Positions 32,570 to 43,039 are shown, counted from the first letter of the stretch. The stretch is 64,000 nt of DNA from Streptomyces sp. WM4235 (GCF_001279725.1 NZ_LGDE01000192.1:1-64000), one strand, 5' to 3'. Made by a program: numbers and translations. The notes: generated from the sequence alone by a model not told the origin.

Positions 32570-34408
32570 TCAGCGGCCGAAGAGCCGGGACAGGCCACCG
32601 CCGAGGTCCGAGCGCCGGTCCTCCCACAGCATCCGCCGGAAGTCCGCACGGACGTCGGTCACCTCGCGGGTCAGCCAGTGGGTGTTGCCGGCGGTGAGGT
32701 GGAGCCGGTGCAACAACGGCTTCAGGAGGGTCAACGCGCGGGCGGGATCACCGGCCTCGCCGATGCTCCGGGCCACCCGGTACGCCACCTCCGCGTGACC
32801 GCGCTCCGCCAGGCCCTCGGGATCGGGGTACAGCCACAGGTACAGCCGGGCGGCGGTCGGGAAGTCGCCGAGCAGCCAGGCGGCGTGCGCCAGGCGGCGC
32901 CGTACGTCCAGCAGGACGGGGCTCTCGGCCGGCAGCCGGCGTTCGAGGTCGGGCAGCAGCGGGCCCAGCCACTCGCGCTCGCTCCGCGCCTGCTCCGGTG
33001 TGCGCGAACCCCACTCCCCGTCCGGGCCGCCGTCACCCCGCCGGCGGGCCCCGGCCAGGTGGTAGCGGGCGGTCAGCGTGACGGGATCGTCGGCGCCGAG
33101 GACCCGGGCCGCCTGTTCGATGATCTCGCGCAGTTCGTCCTCGTGGCGGCGGCCGTCGCCGGGCCCGTGGGCCGCGGCCTCACCGACGTACGCGGCGCGC
33201 GCGGCGATGGTGTCGGGGTGCTCCAGACCGAGCACCCGCATCATCCGGGGCAGGATGCGCTCCAACTCCGTGGCCGACTGGCCCCGCACGGCCATGGCCC
33301 GGTGGTACGCGGCCCGCACGGTCAGGGCGTCGTGGGCGCCGAGCTCCTCCGTCAGGTCGGCGACCAGCATGCCCAGCCGCTCGGGGAGGTCGGTCGGGGC
33401 GTCCTCCAGCAGCAGGTTCAGCCGCCGCCCGAACATCGCCCGGACCGGATCCCCGGCAGCGGTGTGCACGGTGGGGGAGTAGGCGGGCGGGGGCGGCCAC
33501 GCGACGGCCGGGGCCGCCGGAGCAGCCGGTACGGGGGCGGGGGCGCCGGCGGGGGTGTGGGCGGGGACGGCCGCCGCGCCCCGGGCGATCTCCGCTAGGC
33601 GCAGGCTCACCTCCCGCGCGGTCGCCGGACGCTGCCGGGGGTCCTTCGCGAGCAGGTCGAGCACGAGGGGGTCCAGCGCGGCCGGCAGCCCTTCGCGGAG
33701 CGAACCGGGCGCGGGCGGCTCCGTCGTGAGGTGCTGGGCGAGGAGCTCGTGCATCTCACGGGCGGGGAAGGGGCGACTGCCGGTGAGCAGCTCCATGAGC
33801 ACGCAGCCGAGGGCGTACAGGTCGCAACGCCCGTCGACGGGAACCCCGTTCGCGCCGCCGGTCCAGCGTTCCGGCGCCATGTACGGGAAGGACCCGATGA
33901 TCATGCCGGTGGCCGTGAGCTCCGTACCGGGGCCGCCCGGGGCCTTGGCGATGCCGAAGTCGAGGACCTTCGTCATCCCGCTCTCGGTGACCATGACGTT
34001 GGCCGGCTTGATGTCCCGGTGGACGATCCCGGCGTCGTGCGCGGCCCCGAGCGCGTCCGCGATCCGCGTGGCCCAGTCCAGCGCGTCCGCGAGCGGCGGT
34101 ACGCCGGCGTCCAGGACCTCGGCGAGGCTGTGGCCCCGGAGCAGTTCCATCACCAGGAACACCGCGTCCCGTCCGCCGTGTTCGGTGCGGCCGAAGTCGT
34201 GGATGGTGGCGATGTTGGGGTGCGCGAGGTTCCCGGCGAGGCTCGCCTCCCGCTCGAACCGGCGGGCGGCCTCGACGGTCTCCGGGTATCCGATCTTCAC
34301 GGCCACCCGGCGGCCCACCCGGGCGTCCCTCGCCCGCCAGACCTCGCCGAATCCGCCCCGTCCGAGCAACTCCTCCAACTCGTACCGGTCTTCGATCACT
34401 TCCCGCAC
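32570..34408 (-). CDS. Serine/threonine protein kinase with C-terminal TPR-like domain
   Basis: A 612-residue soluble Hanks-type kinase. The catalytic domain (about 8-275) has LLGRGGFGEVWRARD, RRVAVKIG (ATP Lys), HRDIKPANVM (catalytic loop), VLDFGIAK and the activation-segment PYMAPERW. A Pro/Ala linker follows, then about 270 residues of alpha-helical repeats (GMLVADLTEELGAHDALTVR, LEHPDTIAARAAYVGEAAAH, ADDPVTLTARYHLAGARRRG) of the TPR type linked to kinases and NB-ARC proteins. No membrane helix is present. The GTG at 34408 is chosen because it directly precedes the kinase fold; ATG 34456 is an alternative. Targets unknown. Confidence 0.9.
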   Translation of the reverse strand: MREVIEDRYELEELLGRGGFGEVWRARDARVGRRVAVKIGYPETVEAARRFEREASLAGNLAHPNIATIHDFGRTEHGGRDAVFLVMELLRGHSLAEVLDAGVPPLADALDWATRIADALGAAHDAGIVHRDIKPANVMVTESGMTKVLDFGIAKAPGGPGTELTATGMIIGSFPYMAPERWTGGANGVPVDGRCDLYALGCVLMELLTGSRPFPAREMHELLAQHLTTEPPAPGSLREGLPAALDPLVLDLLAKDPRQRPATAREVSLRLAEIARGAAAVPAHTPAGAPAPVPAAPAAPAVAWPPPPAYSPTVHTAAGDPVRAMFGRRLNLLLEDAPTDLPERLGMLVADLTEELGAHDALTVRAAYHRAMAVRGQSATELERILPRMMRVLGLEHPDTIAARAAYVGEAAAHGPGDGRRHEDELREIIEQAARVLGADDPVTLTARYHLAGARRRGDGGPDGEWGSRTPEQARSEREWLGPLLPDLERRLPAESPVLLDVRRRLAHAAWLLGDFPTAARLYLWLYPDPEGLAERGHAEVAYRVARSIGEAGDPARALTLLKPLLHRLHLTAGNTHWLTREVTDVRADFRRMLWEDRRSDLGGGLSRLFGR

Positions 34409-34507
34409 ACCCTCGACCCCCGTCAACACCCTGCTCCGCCCGCGCGGCAGGAGCATTATCGCCGAGTGCGGGCGGGTTCCGAGTGTGGGCCGGGGAGGGT
34501 CAGCGCC

Positions 34508-34921
34508 TCACCCGTCGCACTCGAACCACACCGTCTTGCCGGTGGCATTCGGTTCGGCGCCCCACCGATCGGTGACGGCGTCGATCAGCAGCAGCCCCCG
34601 CCCGCCCTCGGCGAGTTCGGGGCCGGGTGGCCCCGCCACCCGGGGGAGCGCGGGGCAGTCGTCCGACACCTCGACCCGCAGACCGCCGGGCCGGCACAGG
34701 ATGAGCACGGAGCATCCCCGGCCGGGGACGTGACGCACGACGTTGGCGATCAGCTCGGTGAGCGCCAGTTCGGCGGCATGGGTCAGCGAGGCCAGACCCC
34801 AACTGGCGAGGTACATGCGCAGGATGCGCCGAAGGTGACGGGCGGAGTGCTCACCCACGGTGAACCCCATGCGATAGCTCTCGTCAACTGTGTTGGTTGA
34901 GTACTCAGTTGTGCGATTCAT
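34508..34921 (-). CDS. HATPase_c anti-sigma-factor-like ATP-binding protein
   Basis: A 137-residue RsbW/SpoIIAB-like GHKL protein. N-box HAAELALTELIANVVRH, G1 VEVSDDCPALP and G2 ELAEGGRGLLLIDAVTDRWG are visible. Proteins of this type sit beside WhiJ-like XRE regulators in many Streptomyces clusters. It is divergent from the XRE/DUF397 pair, the usual arrangement, and probably acts with them in development or antibiotic regulation. Whether it binds a sigma factor is not known. Confidence 0.88.
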   Translation of the reverse strand: MNRTTEYSTNTVDESYRMGFTVGEHSARHLRRILRMYLASWGLASLTHAAELALTELIANVVRHVPGRGCSVLILCRPGGLRVEVSDDCPALPRVAGPPGPELAEGGRGLLLIDAVTDRWGAEPNATGKTVWFECDG

Positions 34922-35005
34922 GAGACCAGCGTGGAGTGATCTGGTTACGCTCGGCTACGGACCGAACCGAACGCCGCACGGCGTGTACTTGGAGGTGACC
35001 GCTCC

Positions 35006-35854
35006 ATGGTCAACATCCGTGATCTCGATCCCAGCGCCTCGGCCCTGGACTACTACGGTTCCGAACTACGCCGCCTGCGGGAAGAGGCAGGGCTCAAGCA
35101 GGGACAGCTGGGGGGCATCCTCTACTGCGCGGGCTCGCTGGTCGGGCAGATCGAGACGGCGCGGAAGGTTCCGACGAGGGGTTTCTCGGAACGGCTGGAC
35201 GCCGCGCTCGACACGGGCGGGTTGTTCTCGCGATTGGTGGGGCTGGTGCTGCGGAGCCAGCTCCCGACGTGGTTCCAGCCGTACGCGGAGATGGAGGCGA
35301 AGGCGGCGTACATCTCCACCTTTCAAGCGCAATTGGTCGATGGGCTCCTGCAGACTCCCGAGTACGCGCGGGCGGTACTGGGGGTGCGTACGGAGGGGGA
35401 TCTCGACGCGAAGGTGGCCGCCCGTATGGAGCGGCAGCGGATACTCGACCGCGAGAACCCGCCATTGATGTGGGTCGTACTGAGCGAGGCCGCGTTGTAC
35501 CAGGAGATCGGCGGCCGGGAGGTCATGCGCAACCAACTGGCGCACCTGTTGGGGCTGCGGGGGCGTGAGTGGGTGCGGGTGCAGATCCTGCCGTTCGAGA
35601 CGGGCGCCCATGCGGGGGTTCTGGGTTCGTTCAATCTGCTGCGGTTCGACGGGGACCCGGATCTCGTCTACACCGAGGACTTCGTCCAGGGTCATATGAC
35701 GGCCAATCCGCAAGCTCTCAGGGAGGGTTCGCTCCGTTACGATCACCTTCAGGCCGCTGCTCTCTCCGTGGAGGACTCGGCGGTACAAATTGCCCGTGTA
35801 ATGGAGGAGCGATATGGACAGCACCCAGAACCTGACGGGCGCGCGGTGGCGTAA
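35006..35854 (+). CDS. XRE-family regulator with DUF5753 domain (WhiJ-like)
   Basis: A 282-residue DNA-binding protein. The helix-turn-helix is at about residues 18-75 (ELRRLREEAGLKQGQLGGIL, GSLVGQIETARKVPT) and the rest is DUF5753 (FQPYAEMEAKAAYISTFQAQ, LVDGLLQTPEYARAVL, VQILPFETGAHAGVLGSFNL). In Streptomyces such regulators pair with a small DUF397 protein thought to modulate their binding. The DUF397 gene overlaps its end by 41 bases. GGAGG lies ahead of the ATG at 35006. The target genes cannot be read from sequence. Confidence 0.92.
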   Translation: MVNIRDLDPSASALDYYGSELRRLREEAGLKQGQLGGILYCAGSLVGQIETARKVPTRGFSERLDAALDTGGLFSRLVGLVLRSQLPTWFQPYAEMEAKAAYISTFQAQLVDGLLQTPEYARAVLGVRTEGDLDAKVAARMERQRILDRENPPLMWVVLSEAALYQEIGGREVMRNQLAHLLGLRGREWVRVQILPFETGAHAGVLGSFNLLRFDGDPDLVYTEDFVQGHMTANPQALREGSLRYDHLQAAALSVEDSAVQIARVMEERYGQHPEPDGRAVA

Positions 35855-36071
35855 GTCCTCGTACAGCGGAGACACCGGCGGCGACTGCGTCGAATGCACC
35901 CCGCTCGGCGGCGACTGGCGCAAGTCCAGCTACAGCGGTGACACCGGTGGCCAGTGCGTCGAGATCGCCGCCCGTCCCCACCTGGTCGCCGTCCGGGACT
36001 CCAAGGACCCGGACGGCCCCGTCTTCACCGTCGCCCCCGAGGCCTTCGCGGAGTTCGTGCGCAGCGTCTGA
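35814..36071 (+). CDS. DUF397 protein with an internal duplication
   Basis: An 85-residue small acidic protein. The DUF397 hallmark WRKSSYSGDTGG-x-CVE occurs twice, at about residues 12-28 and 36-52; usual members carry it once and are 60-70 residues long. The rest (VAVRDSKDPDGPVFTVAPEA, FAEFVRSV) is standard. The ATG lies within the XRE gene behind GGAG, implying coupled translation. It likely antagonises or tunes the XRE partner. Confidence 0.92.
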   Translation: MDSTQNLTGARWRKSSYSGDTGGDCVECTPLGGDWRKSSYSGDTGGQCVEIAARPHLVAVRDSKDPDGPVFTVAPEAFAEFVRSV

Positions 36072-36085
36072 GTCGCCGGCCTCGA

Positions 36086-37036
36086 TTAGCCGGGGAGGGC
36101 GCCGGGGTCGACGCCCGTGAGGTCGCGGCTCGCGTCCCACAACCGTGCCGCGACGGTGGTGTCGGCGAGGTGGTCCCACAGCGGTTCGCGTCGGGGCTCG
36201 CCGCGCAGGCCGAAGTGGCGCGGCCCCCAGAGCTGCCCTCCGCGTACGGCCGGGTCGAGCACCGCCCGGACCGCCGGCCACGCGCCGGCGTGCTTGCCCT
36301 GGAGGAGGAGGGCCGAGGGCGCCGCGCCCAGCCGTGCGGCCGTGGTGCGCACGTGGATCGGCGGCCGTGACGGGGTGAGGGAGTCCAGCGCGCCCCCGGG
36401 ATGGACGACCACGCTCGCCACCGTGCTGCCGGCGGCGCGCAGGCGGCGGTCGAGTTCGAGGCCGAAGTGCATCTGTGCCAGCTTGGAGCGCCCGTAGGTC
36501 CGCTTGGGCCGGTAGTCCCTCCGGGACTGGAGGTCGTCCAGGTCGAGCCGCTCGGACTTCGCCGCGAAACTGCCCGTGCTGACGACGCGGGCCGCAGGGG
36601 CGGCCGACAGCAGCGGCATGAGCCACTTGGTCAGGGCGAAGTGCCCGAGGTGGTTCGTGCCGAACATCAGCTCGTGACCGTCGCCGGTCTCCTCGCGCGG
36701 CGGGTCGTCCAGGGCGACCCCGGCGTTGTGGACCACCGCGTCGAGGCGTTCCACTCCCAGGGATCCCACCGACGCTTCGAGCGACGCGAGGTCGGCGAGG
36801 TCCAGTCGTACGGCCCGCACCCGCGCACCGGGGACCCGGGCGCGGATCGAGGCCGTCGCGGCCTCGGCCCGGGTGGGATTGCGGCTGCCGAGCAGGACGT
36901 CGGCTCCGGTCGCAGACAACTGCTCCGCGACGAAGTACCCGATGCCGGCGTTGCCGCCGGTCACCAGGACGACGCGGCCGGCGGCGCCGGGCAGCCGTCG
37001 GACGTTCCAGGGCGGGGTGGAGGATGCGGACGACAC
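36086..37036 (-). CDS. Short-chain dehydrogenase/reductase (retinol-dehydrogenase-like)
   Basis: A 316-residue NAD(P)-dependent SDR. TGGNAGIGYFVAEQL is the cofactor loop, LLGSRNPTRAEAAT suggests NADP, AVVHNAGVAL and the catalytic Ser and YGRSKLAQ (Tyr/Lys) are present. The start is GTG at 37036 with GGGAG nine bases upstream. It is divergent from the double acyl-CoA dehydrogenase across a spacer carrying both a CTGAC-N5-GTCAG site and a perfect KstR box, so it may belong to the sterol or lipid set, acting on a hydroxysteroid or fatty alcohol. Specificity is unproven. Confidence 0.86.
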   Translation of the reverse strand: MSSASSTPPWNVRRLPGAAGRVVLVTGGNAGIGYFVAEQLSATGADVLLGSRNPTRAEAATASIRARVPGARVRAVRLDLADLASLEASVGSLGVERLDAVVHNAGVALDDPPREETGDGHELMFGTNHLGHFALTKWLMPLLSAAPAARVVSTGSFAAKSERLDLDDLQSRRDYRPKRTYGRSKLAQMHFGLELDRRLRAAGSTVASVVVHPGGALDSLTPSRPPIHVRTTAARLGAAPSALLLQGKHAGAWPAVRAVLDPAVRGGQLWGPRHFGLRGEPRREPLWDHLADTTVAARLWDASRDLTGVDPGALPG

Positions 37037-37224
37037 GGTGACGGGCTCCCTTGGTGGAGGGCGGCTGCGGCTGCCCCTCGGGCAACCCGACCTCCACCGT
37101 CGCGCCGGCCACCGACACCTCGCGTGTGCACCACCGACGAACCCGCCGGACGCCCGACATCCCACCGACAAGCCGGGGCGGGCCCCCTGTGAGGTTCGTC
37201 CTGATCCACCGGCCACTCCGTCAT

Positions 37225-37239
37225 CTGACCTTCCGTCAG
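37225..37239. promoter_or_regulatory. CTGAC-N5-GTCAG palindrome at the acyl-CoA dehydrogenase promoter
   Basis: TCTGAC-CTTCC-GTCAGA (with one extra pair at each end) ends three bases before a perfect KstR box, giving a composite control region. Confidence 0.7.
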
Positions 37240-37241
37240 AA

Positions 37242-37255
37242 TGGAACGTGTTCTA
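37242..37255. promoter_or_regulatory. Perfect KstR operator at the acyl-CoA dehydrogenase operon
   Basis: TGGAACGTGTTCTA matches TnnAACnnGTTnnA at every fixed position. It lies 67 bp upstream of the ATG at 37323. Confidence 0.8.
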
Positions 37256-37322
37256 CTCTGGCCCGCGTTCGGGGGGACGACCGGCGCCGGCCGGAAGCGT
37301 CGGAGAGGCGGCAGGGAACCGT

Positions 37323-39470
37323 ATGGGCATCGGAATCACGCGGGAACACCAGGAGTTGGCCGAGGCCGTGCGCGGCTGGGCGGCGCGCACCGTGCCCCCC
37401 GAGGAGGTGCGCAAACTGCTCGACGGCCCGCCCAGGACCGGGGTGCGGCCCGCGTACTGGGACGCGCTCGCCGCCGCCGGACTGCTCGCACCCCACCTGG
37501 AGGGCGGCAACCTGCTCGACCTCGCCGTCGCCGTGGAGGAGGCCGCCCGGGCCGCCCTTCCCGGCCCCTACCTCGCCGGCGCCCTCGCCTCCGCCCTGCT
37601 GGACCGGGCCGGGGCGGACGACCTGGCCGCCGCCCTCGCCGACGGCACCCGCGTCGGGGCCGTCGCGCTGGGCCCCGGCAGCCTGACCGCCGTCGCCGTC
37701 GAGGGCGGCGGCCACCTCCTCGACGGCCTCGCGCCGCCCGTGCTCGGCGCCGGGGAGGCCGACCTCGTCCTGCTCGCCGCCGAGGCGGCCCACGGCACCT
37801 GCTGGTTCGCCGTGGACACCGCCGGCCTGGACATCCGCACCCACGAGAGCGCCGACCCGACCCGGCCCACGGCCGAGGTGCGCGCACGCGCGATCACCGT
37901 GCCGCCCGGCCGCCTCCTCGCCCTCGACGCCGCCCTGGTCCGGGACCTGGCCTGCGTCCTGTTCGCCGCCGACGCCTGCGGCACCGCCGCCTGGGCGGTC
38001 CACACCGCCGCCGACTACGCGAAGACGCGCGAGCAGTTCGGCCGGCCCATCGGCCGGTTCCAGGGCGTCAAGCACCTGTGCGCCGACATGCTGGTACGCC
38101 TCGAACAGGCCCGCGCCCTGGTCTGGGACGCCGCCCGGGCGACGGACGAACCGGCCGAGGTGCGCTCCCTGGTGGCCGCGCTGGCCGCCGCCACCGCCCT
38201 CGACGCCGCCTACTCCTGCGCCAAGGACTGCATCCAGGTCCTCGGCGGCATCGGCTTCACCTGGGAACACGACGCGCACATCCACCTGCGCCGGGCCGTC
38301 GTCGCCCGGCAACTGCTCGGCGCCGGCGACGGCCACCGGTTACGGGCCGTACGCCTCGCGGCCGGCGGGGCACGCCGCGAACTGCGCCTCGAACTCCCCG
38401 CGCGGGCCGAGGACCACCGCGCGAAGGCCCGCGCCGCCATCGAGGACGCGCACGGGCTCGACCCGGCCGCCGCCCGCCGGATCCTGGCGCCCACCGGATA
38501 CGCGGCCCCCCACCTCCCGCCGCCGTACGGACTCGGCGCCGGCCCCGTCGAACAGCTCGTCGTCCAGCAGGAGATGGCGACGGCCGGCGTCAAGGTCGCC
38601 GACCTCGGCATCGCCACCTGGGTCGTGCCCTCGCTGCTCGCCCACGGAACGCCCGCGCAGCAGGACGCCTACGTGCCGGCGACCCTGCGCGGGGACCTCA
38701 CCTGGTGCCAGCTCTTCTCCGAACCGGGCGCCGGCTCCGACCTGGCCTCGCTGCGCACCAGGGCCGAACGGACCGCCGACGGCTCGTGGAGGGTCAACGG
38801 ACAGAAGGTGTGGACGAGTTCCGCGCACACCGCCGACTTCGGGATCCTGCTCGCCCGCACCGATCCGACCGCGCCCAAGCACAAGGGCCTCGGCTACTTC
38901 GTCATCGACATGACCACCCCCGGCATCGACGTCCGGCCGCTCAAGGAGATCACCGGCGAGGCCCTCTTCAACGAGGTCTTCCTCGACGACGTGCTGCTGC
39001 CCGCCGACGCGCTGGTCGGCGCGGTCGACGGAGGCTGGAAGGTGGCCCGCGACACCCTCGGCAACGAACGCGTACACATGGCCGACCAGATGACCTTCGA
39101 CACCGGCCTGGAGGCGCTGATCACACACTCCGCCGCACTCGACGGCTCGTACCGCGCCCGGATCGGCGCCCTCGCCGCCGAGGCCCACGCGCTCGCCTGC
39201 ATCGGCCTGCGGACCACCCTCCGGCAGGTCTCGGGAGCGGAACCCGGCGCGGGCGCGTCCGTACGCAAACTCGTACAGACCCCCCACCAGCAGAAGACCG
39301 CCGAACTCGCCCTGGAGCTCCTGGGCCCGGCCGGCGCGGTGCGCGAGGGGGCCGGGGAGCGGGCGGTGCACGGGATGCTCATGTCCCGCTGCCTGACCAT
39401 CGCCGGAGGCACCACACAGGTCCAGCTCAACGTCGTCGCCGAGCGGATTCTCGGCCTTCCCAGGGACTGA
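37323..39470 (+). CDS. Double-domain acyl-CoA dehydrogenase, FadE34/ChsE3-like
   Basis: A 715-residue fusion of two acyl-CoA dehydrogenase modules. The first (about 1-345) ends with [20 protein letters not shown] and [20 protein letters not shown], the position of the usual catalytic Glu. The second (about 350-715) has [40 protein letters not shown] and the C-terminal [20 protein letters not shown]. The size and order match FadE34 (Rv3573c), which dehydrogenates the C5 cholesterol side-chain CoA ester and neighbours kstR in M. tuberculosis. It heads an operon with the Ltp1-like thiolase. A perfect KstR box and a CTGAC-type palindrome control it. Confidence 0.88.
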   Translation: MGIGITREHQELAEAVRGWAARTVPPEEVRKLLDGPPRTGVRPAYWDALAAAGLLAPHLEGGNLLDLAVAVEEAARAALPGPYLAGALASALLDRAGADDLAAALADGTRVGAVALGPGSLTAVAVEGGGHLLDGLAPPVLGAGEADLVLLAAEAAHGTCWFAVDTAGLDIRTHESADPTRPTAEVRARAITVPPGRLLALDAALVRDLACVLFAADACGTAAWAVHTAADYAKTREQFGRPIGRFQGVKHLCADMLVRLEQARALVWDAARATDEPAEVRSLVAALAAATALDAAYSCAKDCIQVLGGIGFTWEHDAHIHLRRAVVARQLLGAGDGHRLRAVRLAAGGARRELRLELPARAEDHRAKARAAIEDAHGLDPAAARRILAPTGYAAPHLPPPYGLGAGPVEQLVVQQEMATAGVKVADLGIATWVVPSLLAHGTPAQQDAYVPATLRGDLTWCQLFSEPGAGSDLASLRTRAERTADGSWRVNGQKVWTSSAHTADFGILLARTDPTAPKHKGLGYFVIDMTTPGIDVRPLKEITGEALFNEVFLDDVLLPADALVGAVDGGWKVARDTLGNERVHMADQMTFDTGLEALITHSAALDGSYRARIGALAAEAHALACIGLRTTLRQVSGAEPGAGASVRKLVQTPHQQKTAELALELLGPAGAVREGAGERAVHGMLMSRCLTIAGGTTQVQLNVVAERILGLPRD

Positions 39471-39489
39471 CCGAAGGGCGGTAGGGCAC

Positions 39490-40695
39490 ATGAAGTCGTA
39501 CATCGTGGGCGTCGGCATGACGAAGTTCGAGAAGCCGGAGTCGAGGGACTGGCAGTACTGGGACATGGTGCGCGAGGCCGGAACCGCGGCACTGGCCGAC
39601 GCCGGCATCGGATACGACCTGGTGGAACAGGTGCCGGTGGGCTACTGCTTCCAGGCCTCCACCGCAGGCCAGCGCGCCGCGTACGAACTGGGGCTGAGCG
39701 GGGTCCCCGTCTACAACGTCAACAACAACTGCGCGACCGGCGCCACCGCGCTCATGATGGCCCGGCAGTTCGTCGAGGGCGGCATCAACGACTGCGTGCT
39801 CGCGCTCGGCTTCGAGAAGATGAAGCGGGGCGCGCTCGGCGGCGGAGCCGACGGCGGCGACTTCGCGACCTCACCCGTCGCCCGGCACTACGGGATCATG
39901 GCCGGCGGGCACGGCTTCGAGATGTCCCCGCCCACCGCGCAGATCTTCGGGAACGCGGCCCGCGAGCACGCGGAGCGGTACGGCACCACGGCCGCGCAAC
40001 TCGCGGCGGTCGGCGAGAAGAACCACCGGCACTCGGCGAACAACCCCCACGCCCAGTTCCAGGACGTGTACACGATCGAGGAGATCCTCGCGGCCAAGAC
40101 CATCCACGAACCGCTGACGAAACTCCAGTGCTCGCCGACCTCCGACGGGGCCGCGGCGGCCCTGGTGGTGTCGGAACGGTTCGTCGTCGCCCACGGCCTC
40201 CACGACAAGGCGGTCGAGATCGTCGGCCAGTCGATGACGACGGACACCGTCGAATCCTTCGCGTCGGGATCCTGCATCGACGTCGTCGGCAAGCCGATGT
40301 CGGCGGCGGCCGGCCGGGCCGCCTTCGAGACGTCGGGTCTCGGCATCGAGGACGTGGACGTCATCGAACTGCACGACTGCTTCTCGATCAACGAACTGCT
40401 GACCTACGAGGCGCTCGGCATGTGCGCGGAAGGCGCCTCGGGCAAACTCGTGGAGAGCGGGGCCACCACCCACGGCGGCCGGTGGGTGGTCAACCCCTCC
40501 GGCGGCCTGATCTCCAAGGGGCACCCGCTCGGGGCGACGGGCCTCGCGCAGGCGGCGGAACTGGTGTGGCAACTGCGCGGCGAGGCGGGACCCCGGCAGG
40601 TCGCCGGAGCCCGCGTCGGCCTCGCCCACAACATCGGGCTGGGCGGCGCGGCGGTGGTGACCCTGCTGCGCCGCGACACCCCGCCGTCGAAGTAG
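39490..40695 (+). CDS. Lipid-transfer protein/SCPx-type thiolase, Ltp1-like
   Basis: A 401-residue thiolase-fold enzyme of the SCP-x class. It follows mycobacterial Ltp1 (Rv2790c) closely: [36 protein letters not shown] with the nucleophile Cys81, [37 protein letters not shown] and [20 protein letters not shown]. Such enzymes cleave or retro-aldolise branched or steroid side-chain CoA esters. It starts 19 nt after the acyl-CoA dehydrogenase stop and is surely co-transcribed with it. No separate SCP-2 domain follows. Confidence 0.9.
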   Translation: MKSYIVGVGMTKFEKPESRDWQYWDMVREAGTAALADAGIGYDLVEQVPVGYCFQASTAGQRAAYELGLSGVPVYNVNNNCATGATALMMARQFVEGGINDCVLALGFEKMKRGALGGGADGGDFATSPVARHYGIMAGGHGFEMSPPTAQIFGNAAREHAERYGTTAAQLAAVGEKNHRHSANNPHAQFQDVYTIEEILAAKTIHEPLTKLQCSPTSDGAAAALVVSERFVVAHGLHDKAVEIVGQSMTTDTVESFASGSCIDVVGKPMSAAAGRAAFETSGLGIEDVDVIELHDCFSINELLTYEALGMCAEGASGKLVESGATTHGGRWVVNPSGGLISKGHPLGATGLAQAAELVWQLRGEAGPRQVAGARVGLAHNIGLGGAAVVTLLRRDTPPSK

Positions 40696-40815
40696 CGCCG
40701 GTCAGGGTGGTGTTCGGGCGGACGGGATCCGGGTACTCGTACAACTTTTCGCCCTCTCAGGAGTCAGACGGGTGTGGCGCACAGTGCGCCTGGTGCCTTT
40801 GAGGGAGAAGTGAAC

Positions 40816-43023
40816 GTGGCTCACGCCCGCTCGACCCGGCGGCGGATCCTCGCCGCCACCACCACCGTTCTCGCCGTCACGCTCGGCGCGGGCGCGCTGT
40901 CCGCCCCGGCGCACGCCGCCACCACCCCGGTGGGCGCGGCGAAGACGACGAAGGCGCCCGCGGCGAAGACCGCCGCCGACGTCATCGGCTTTCCGAAGAA
41001 CTCCAAGCTGCTCGACGCCGGCCTGACCGGCTTCCTGACGCGGGAGGAAGGGACCTTCGACAAGCGCTGGACGCGCTACTCGAACGGTGCCTCGCAGGGC
41101 TACGGCTCCACCACCGTCCTGCGGTCCTCGAAGACCGCGGACTACCTGGTCTTTCCCATGCACTATCAGGTCACGCTCCGGAACCTGAGCACGATGTCCG
41201 TGCTCGACGTACCCGTCGGATCGGCCGGCAACGGCGCCACGTACGCCGGTTCGGCGGCCGACGCCGTCTTCACGACGTCCTCGGACGGCACCGTGCTGCG
41301 CAAGCACACGCACCCCACCGAGGGCAACGGCACCGTGACCGTGACCGGCCTCCCGGCCGGCGCGAGCGCCATCGCGGTCACCCCGGGCACCCCGGAGGAC
41401 GCCCTGGTCACCTTCACCGTCGGCACGGCCGCGAAGTGGGGCCTGCTCGACCTCGCCACGGGCGTCGTCGACGAGATCCAGGACCGGACGCCGGGCTCCG
41501 CCGGCGGCGACGTCGCCGTCTCGCGGACACACCTCGCCTGGACCGAGGGCGACTCCACCGACAAGCCGGCGGTGTTCCTCAAGGAGCGGGCCACCGGCAC
41601 CGTCCGCGAGATCCCCGTCGAGGACGCCTGGTCCAGCGACCTCCGGATCGGCCTGGTCGGCAGCCGGCTGGTGTACGGCGAGGCGGGCGGCCTCTCCAAC
41701 GGCGACACGAACCCGCTGTACGCCCTCACCGCGTACGACCCGGCCACCGGCACGAAGGTGAAGCTGCTCGACCACCTCACCTCCTCCGCGGCCGCCCCCG
41801 ACGGCCTGTACGTCCGCGGCGGCACCGTCGACCGGGGCGAGGGCCTCTACAAGATCGTGACCGGTGCGGACGGAACACCGACCGTCACCCTGGTGGCGAG
41901 CACCGGCGAGCCCACCAAGGTCGTCATCACCGAGAACAGGGTCCCCGCCGTCGTCGACCTCGACCAGAACGGCGGGGAGATCCACCTCGGTTGGGGGCTG
42001 TCCCGGAGCACCGTCGAGGCGGACCTCACCCTGCGCCACGTCCGGACCGGCCTGACCCGCGAACTCTCGATCAGGCACCCGAACACCCCGGACGCGACGT
42101 TCCGCTGGGACGGCACGATCGGACCGGACCACGCGAGCGCCCACAACGGGCAGTACACCTGGGAGTTGAAGGTCCGACCGCTCAACGGCATCGGCCCGGC
42201 CACCTCCGCCTCCGGCACGTTCGCCGTCACCCGCAAGACCGCGCCGCACGACTTCGACGACAACGGCAGCACGGACGTGCTCTCCCGTGACAGCTCCGGT
42301 CGGCTGTGGCGCAGCGACACCACCTTCTTCAAGGAGTTCGGACAGCTGACGGCCCAGCCGCGCCAATCGCTCGGCGCCGGCTGGGACGCCTTCGACCGGA
42401 TCGAGGCGACGGGGGACCTCGACGGCTCGGCGTTCGGCGACCTCGTGGCCCGGGACAAGACCGGCGTGCTGTGGCTCTACCCCGGCACGGGCCGAGGCGG
42501 ATTCGCCAATCGCGTCAAGGTCGGCGGGGGCTGGCAGATCTACGACAAGATCGCCGGCGGCAGCGACCTGAACGGGGACGGACGCGCCGACCTGCTCGCC
42601 ACTGACACCGCCGGGGCGCTCTGGCTCTACAAGGGCACCGGCTCCGCCACCACTCCGTTCGCCGCGAAGACCAAGCTCGGCGAGGGCTGGGGGATCTACA
42701 ACGAACTCACGGCCGTCGGCGACATCGCGGACACCCCGGCGGGCGACCTCCTCGCCCGGGACAAGGCCGGCGTCCTGTGGCTGTACGCCGGCAAGGGCGA
42801 CGGGACCTTCGCGCCCCGCACGAAGCTCGGCGCCGGCTGGAACGAGTACGGCTCGCTCGTCGGCATCGGCGACGGCGACCGCGACGGCCGCCCCGACCTC
42901 CTCGCCTCCGGCACGGCGGCGCAGTACCTCTACGGGGGCACGGGGAACCTGAACGCGCCCCTGCGGGGCAGGCAGCTCGCCTCCCTGCCGTACGTGAACG
43001 ACCCGGGCAACCTCATCGCCTGA
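40816..43023 (+). CDS. Secreted FG-GAP/VCBS repeat protein
   Basis: A 735-residue exported protein. Signal peptide RRRILAATTTVLAVTLGAGA with cleavage near SAPAHA. Residues about 60-470 form a beta-rich propeller-like region of unknown family; about 490-735 hold FG-GAP/VCBS-type repeats (DLDGSAFGDLVARDKTGVLW, DLNGDGRADLLATDTAGALW, GDGDRDGRPDLLASGT) with Ca-binding DxNxDGxxD loops. Streptomyces encode many such proteins; roles in adhesion or glycan binding are guesses. GGAG eight bases before GTG 40816 supports the start; GTG 40810 is an alternative. It separates two sterol-type operons and looks unrelated to them. Confidence 0.86.
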   Translation: MAHARSTRRRILAATTTVLAVTLGAGALSAPAHAATTPVGAAKTTKAPAAKTAADVIGFPKNSKLLDAGLTGFLTREEGTFDKRWTRYSNGASQGYGSTTVLRSSKTADYLVFPMHYQVTLRNLSTMSVLDVPVGSAGNGATYAGSAADAVFTTSSDGTVLRKHTHPTEGNGTVTVTGLPAGASAIAVTPGTPEDALVTFTVGTAAKWGLLDLATGVVDEIQDRTPGSAGGDVAVSRTHLAWTEGDSTDKPAVFLKERATGTVREIPVEDAWSSDLRIGLVGSRLVYGEAGGLSNGDTNPLYALTAYDPATGTKVKLLDHLTSSAAAPDGLYVRGGTVDRGEGLYKIVTGADGTPTVTLVASTGEPTKVVITENRVPAVVDLDQNGGEIHLGWGLSRSTVEADLTLRHVRTGLTRELSIRHPNTPDATFRWDGTIGPDHASAHNGQYTWELKVRPLNGIGPATSASGTFAVTRKTAPHDFDDNGSTDVLSRDSSGRLWRSDTTFFKEFGQLTAQPRQSLGAGWDAFDRIEATGDLDGSAFGDLVARDKTGVLWLYPGTGRGGFANRVKVGGGWQIYDKIAGGSDLNGDGRADLLATDTAGALWLYKGTGSATTPFAAKTKLGEGWGIYNELTAVGDIADTPAGDLLARDKAGVLWLYAGKGDGTFAPRTKLGAGWNEYGSLVGIGDGDRDGRPDLLASGTAAQYLYGGTGNLNAPLRGRQLASLPYVNDPGNLIA

Positions 43024-43039
43024 CGGCCCCGCCCGACCC

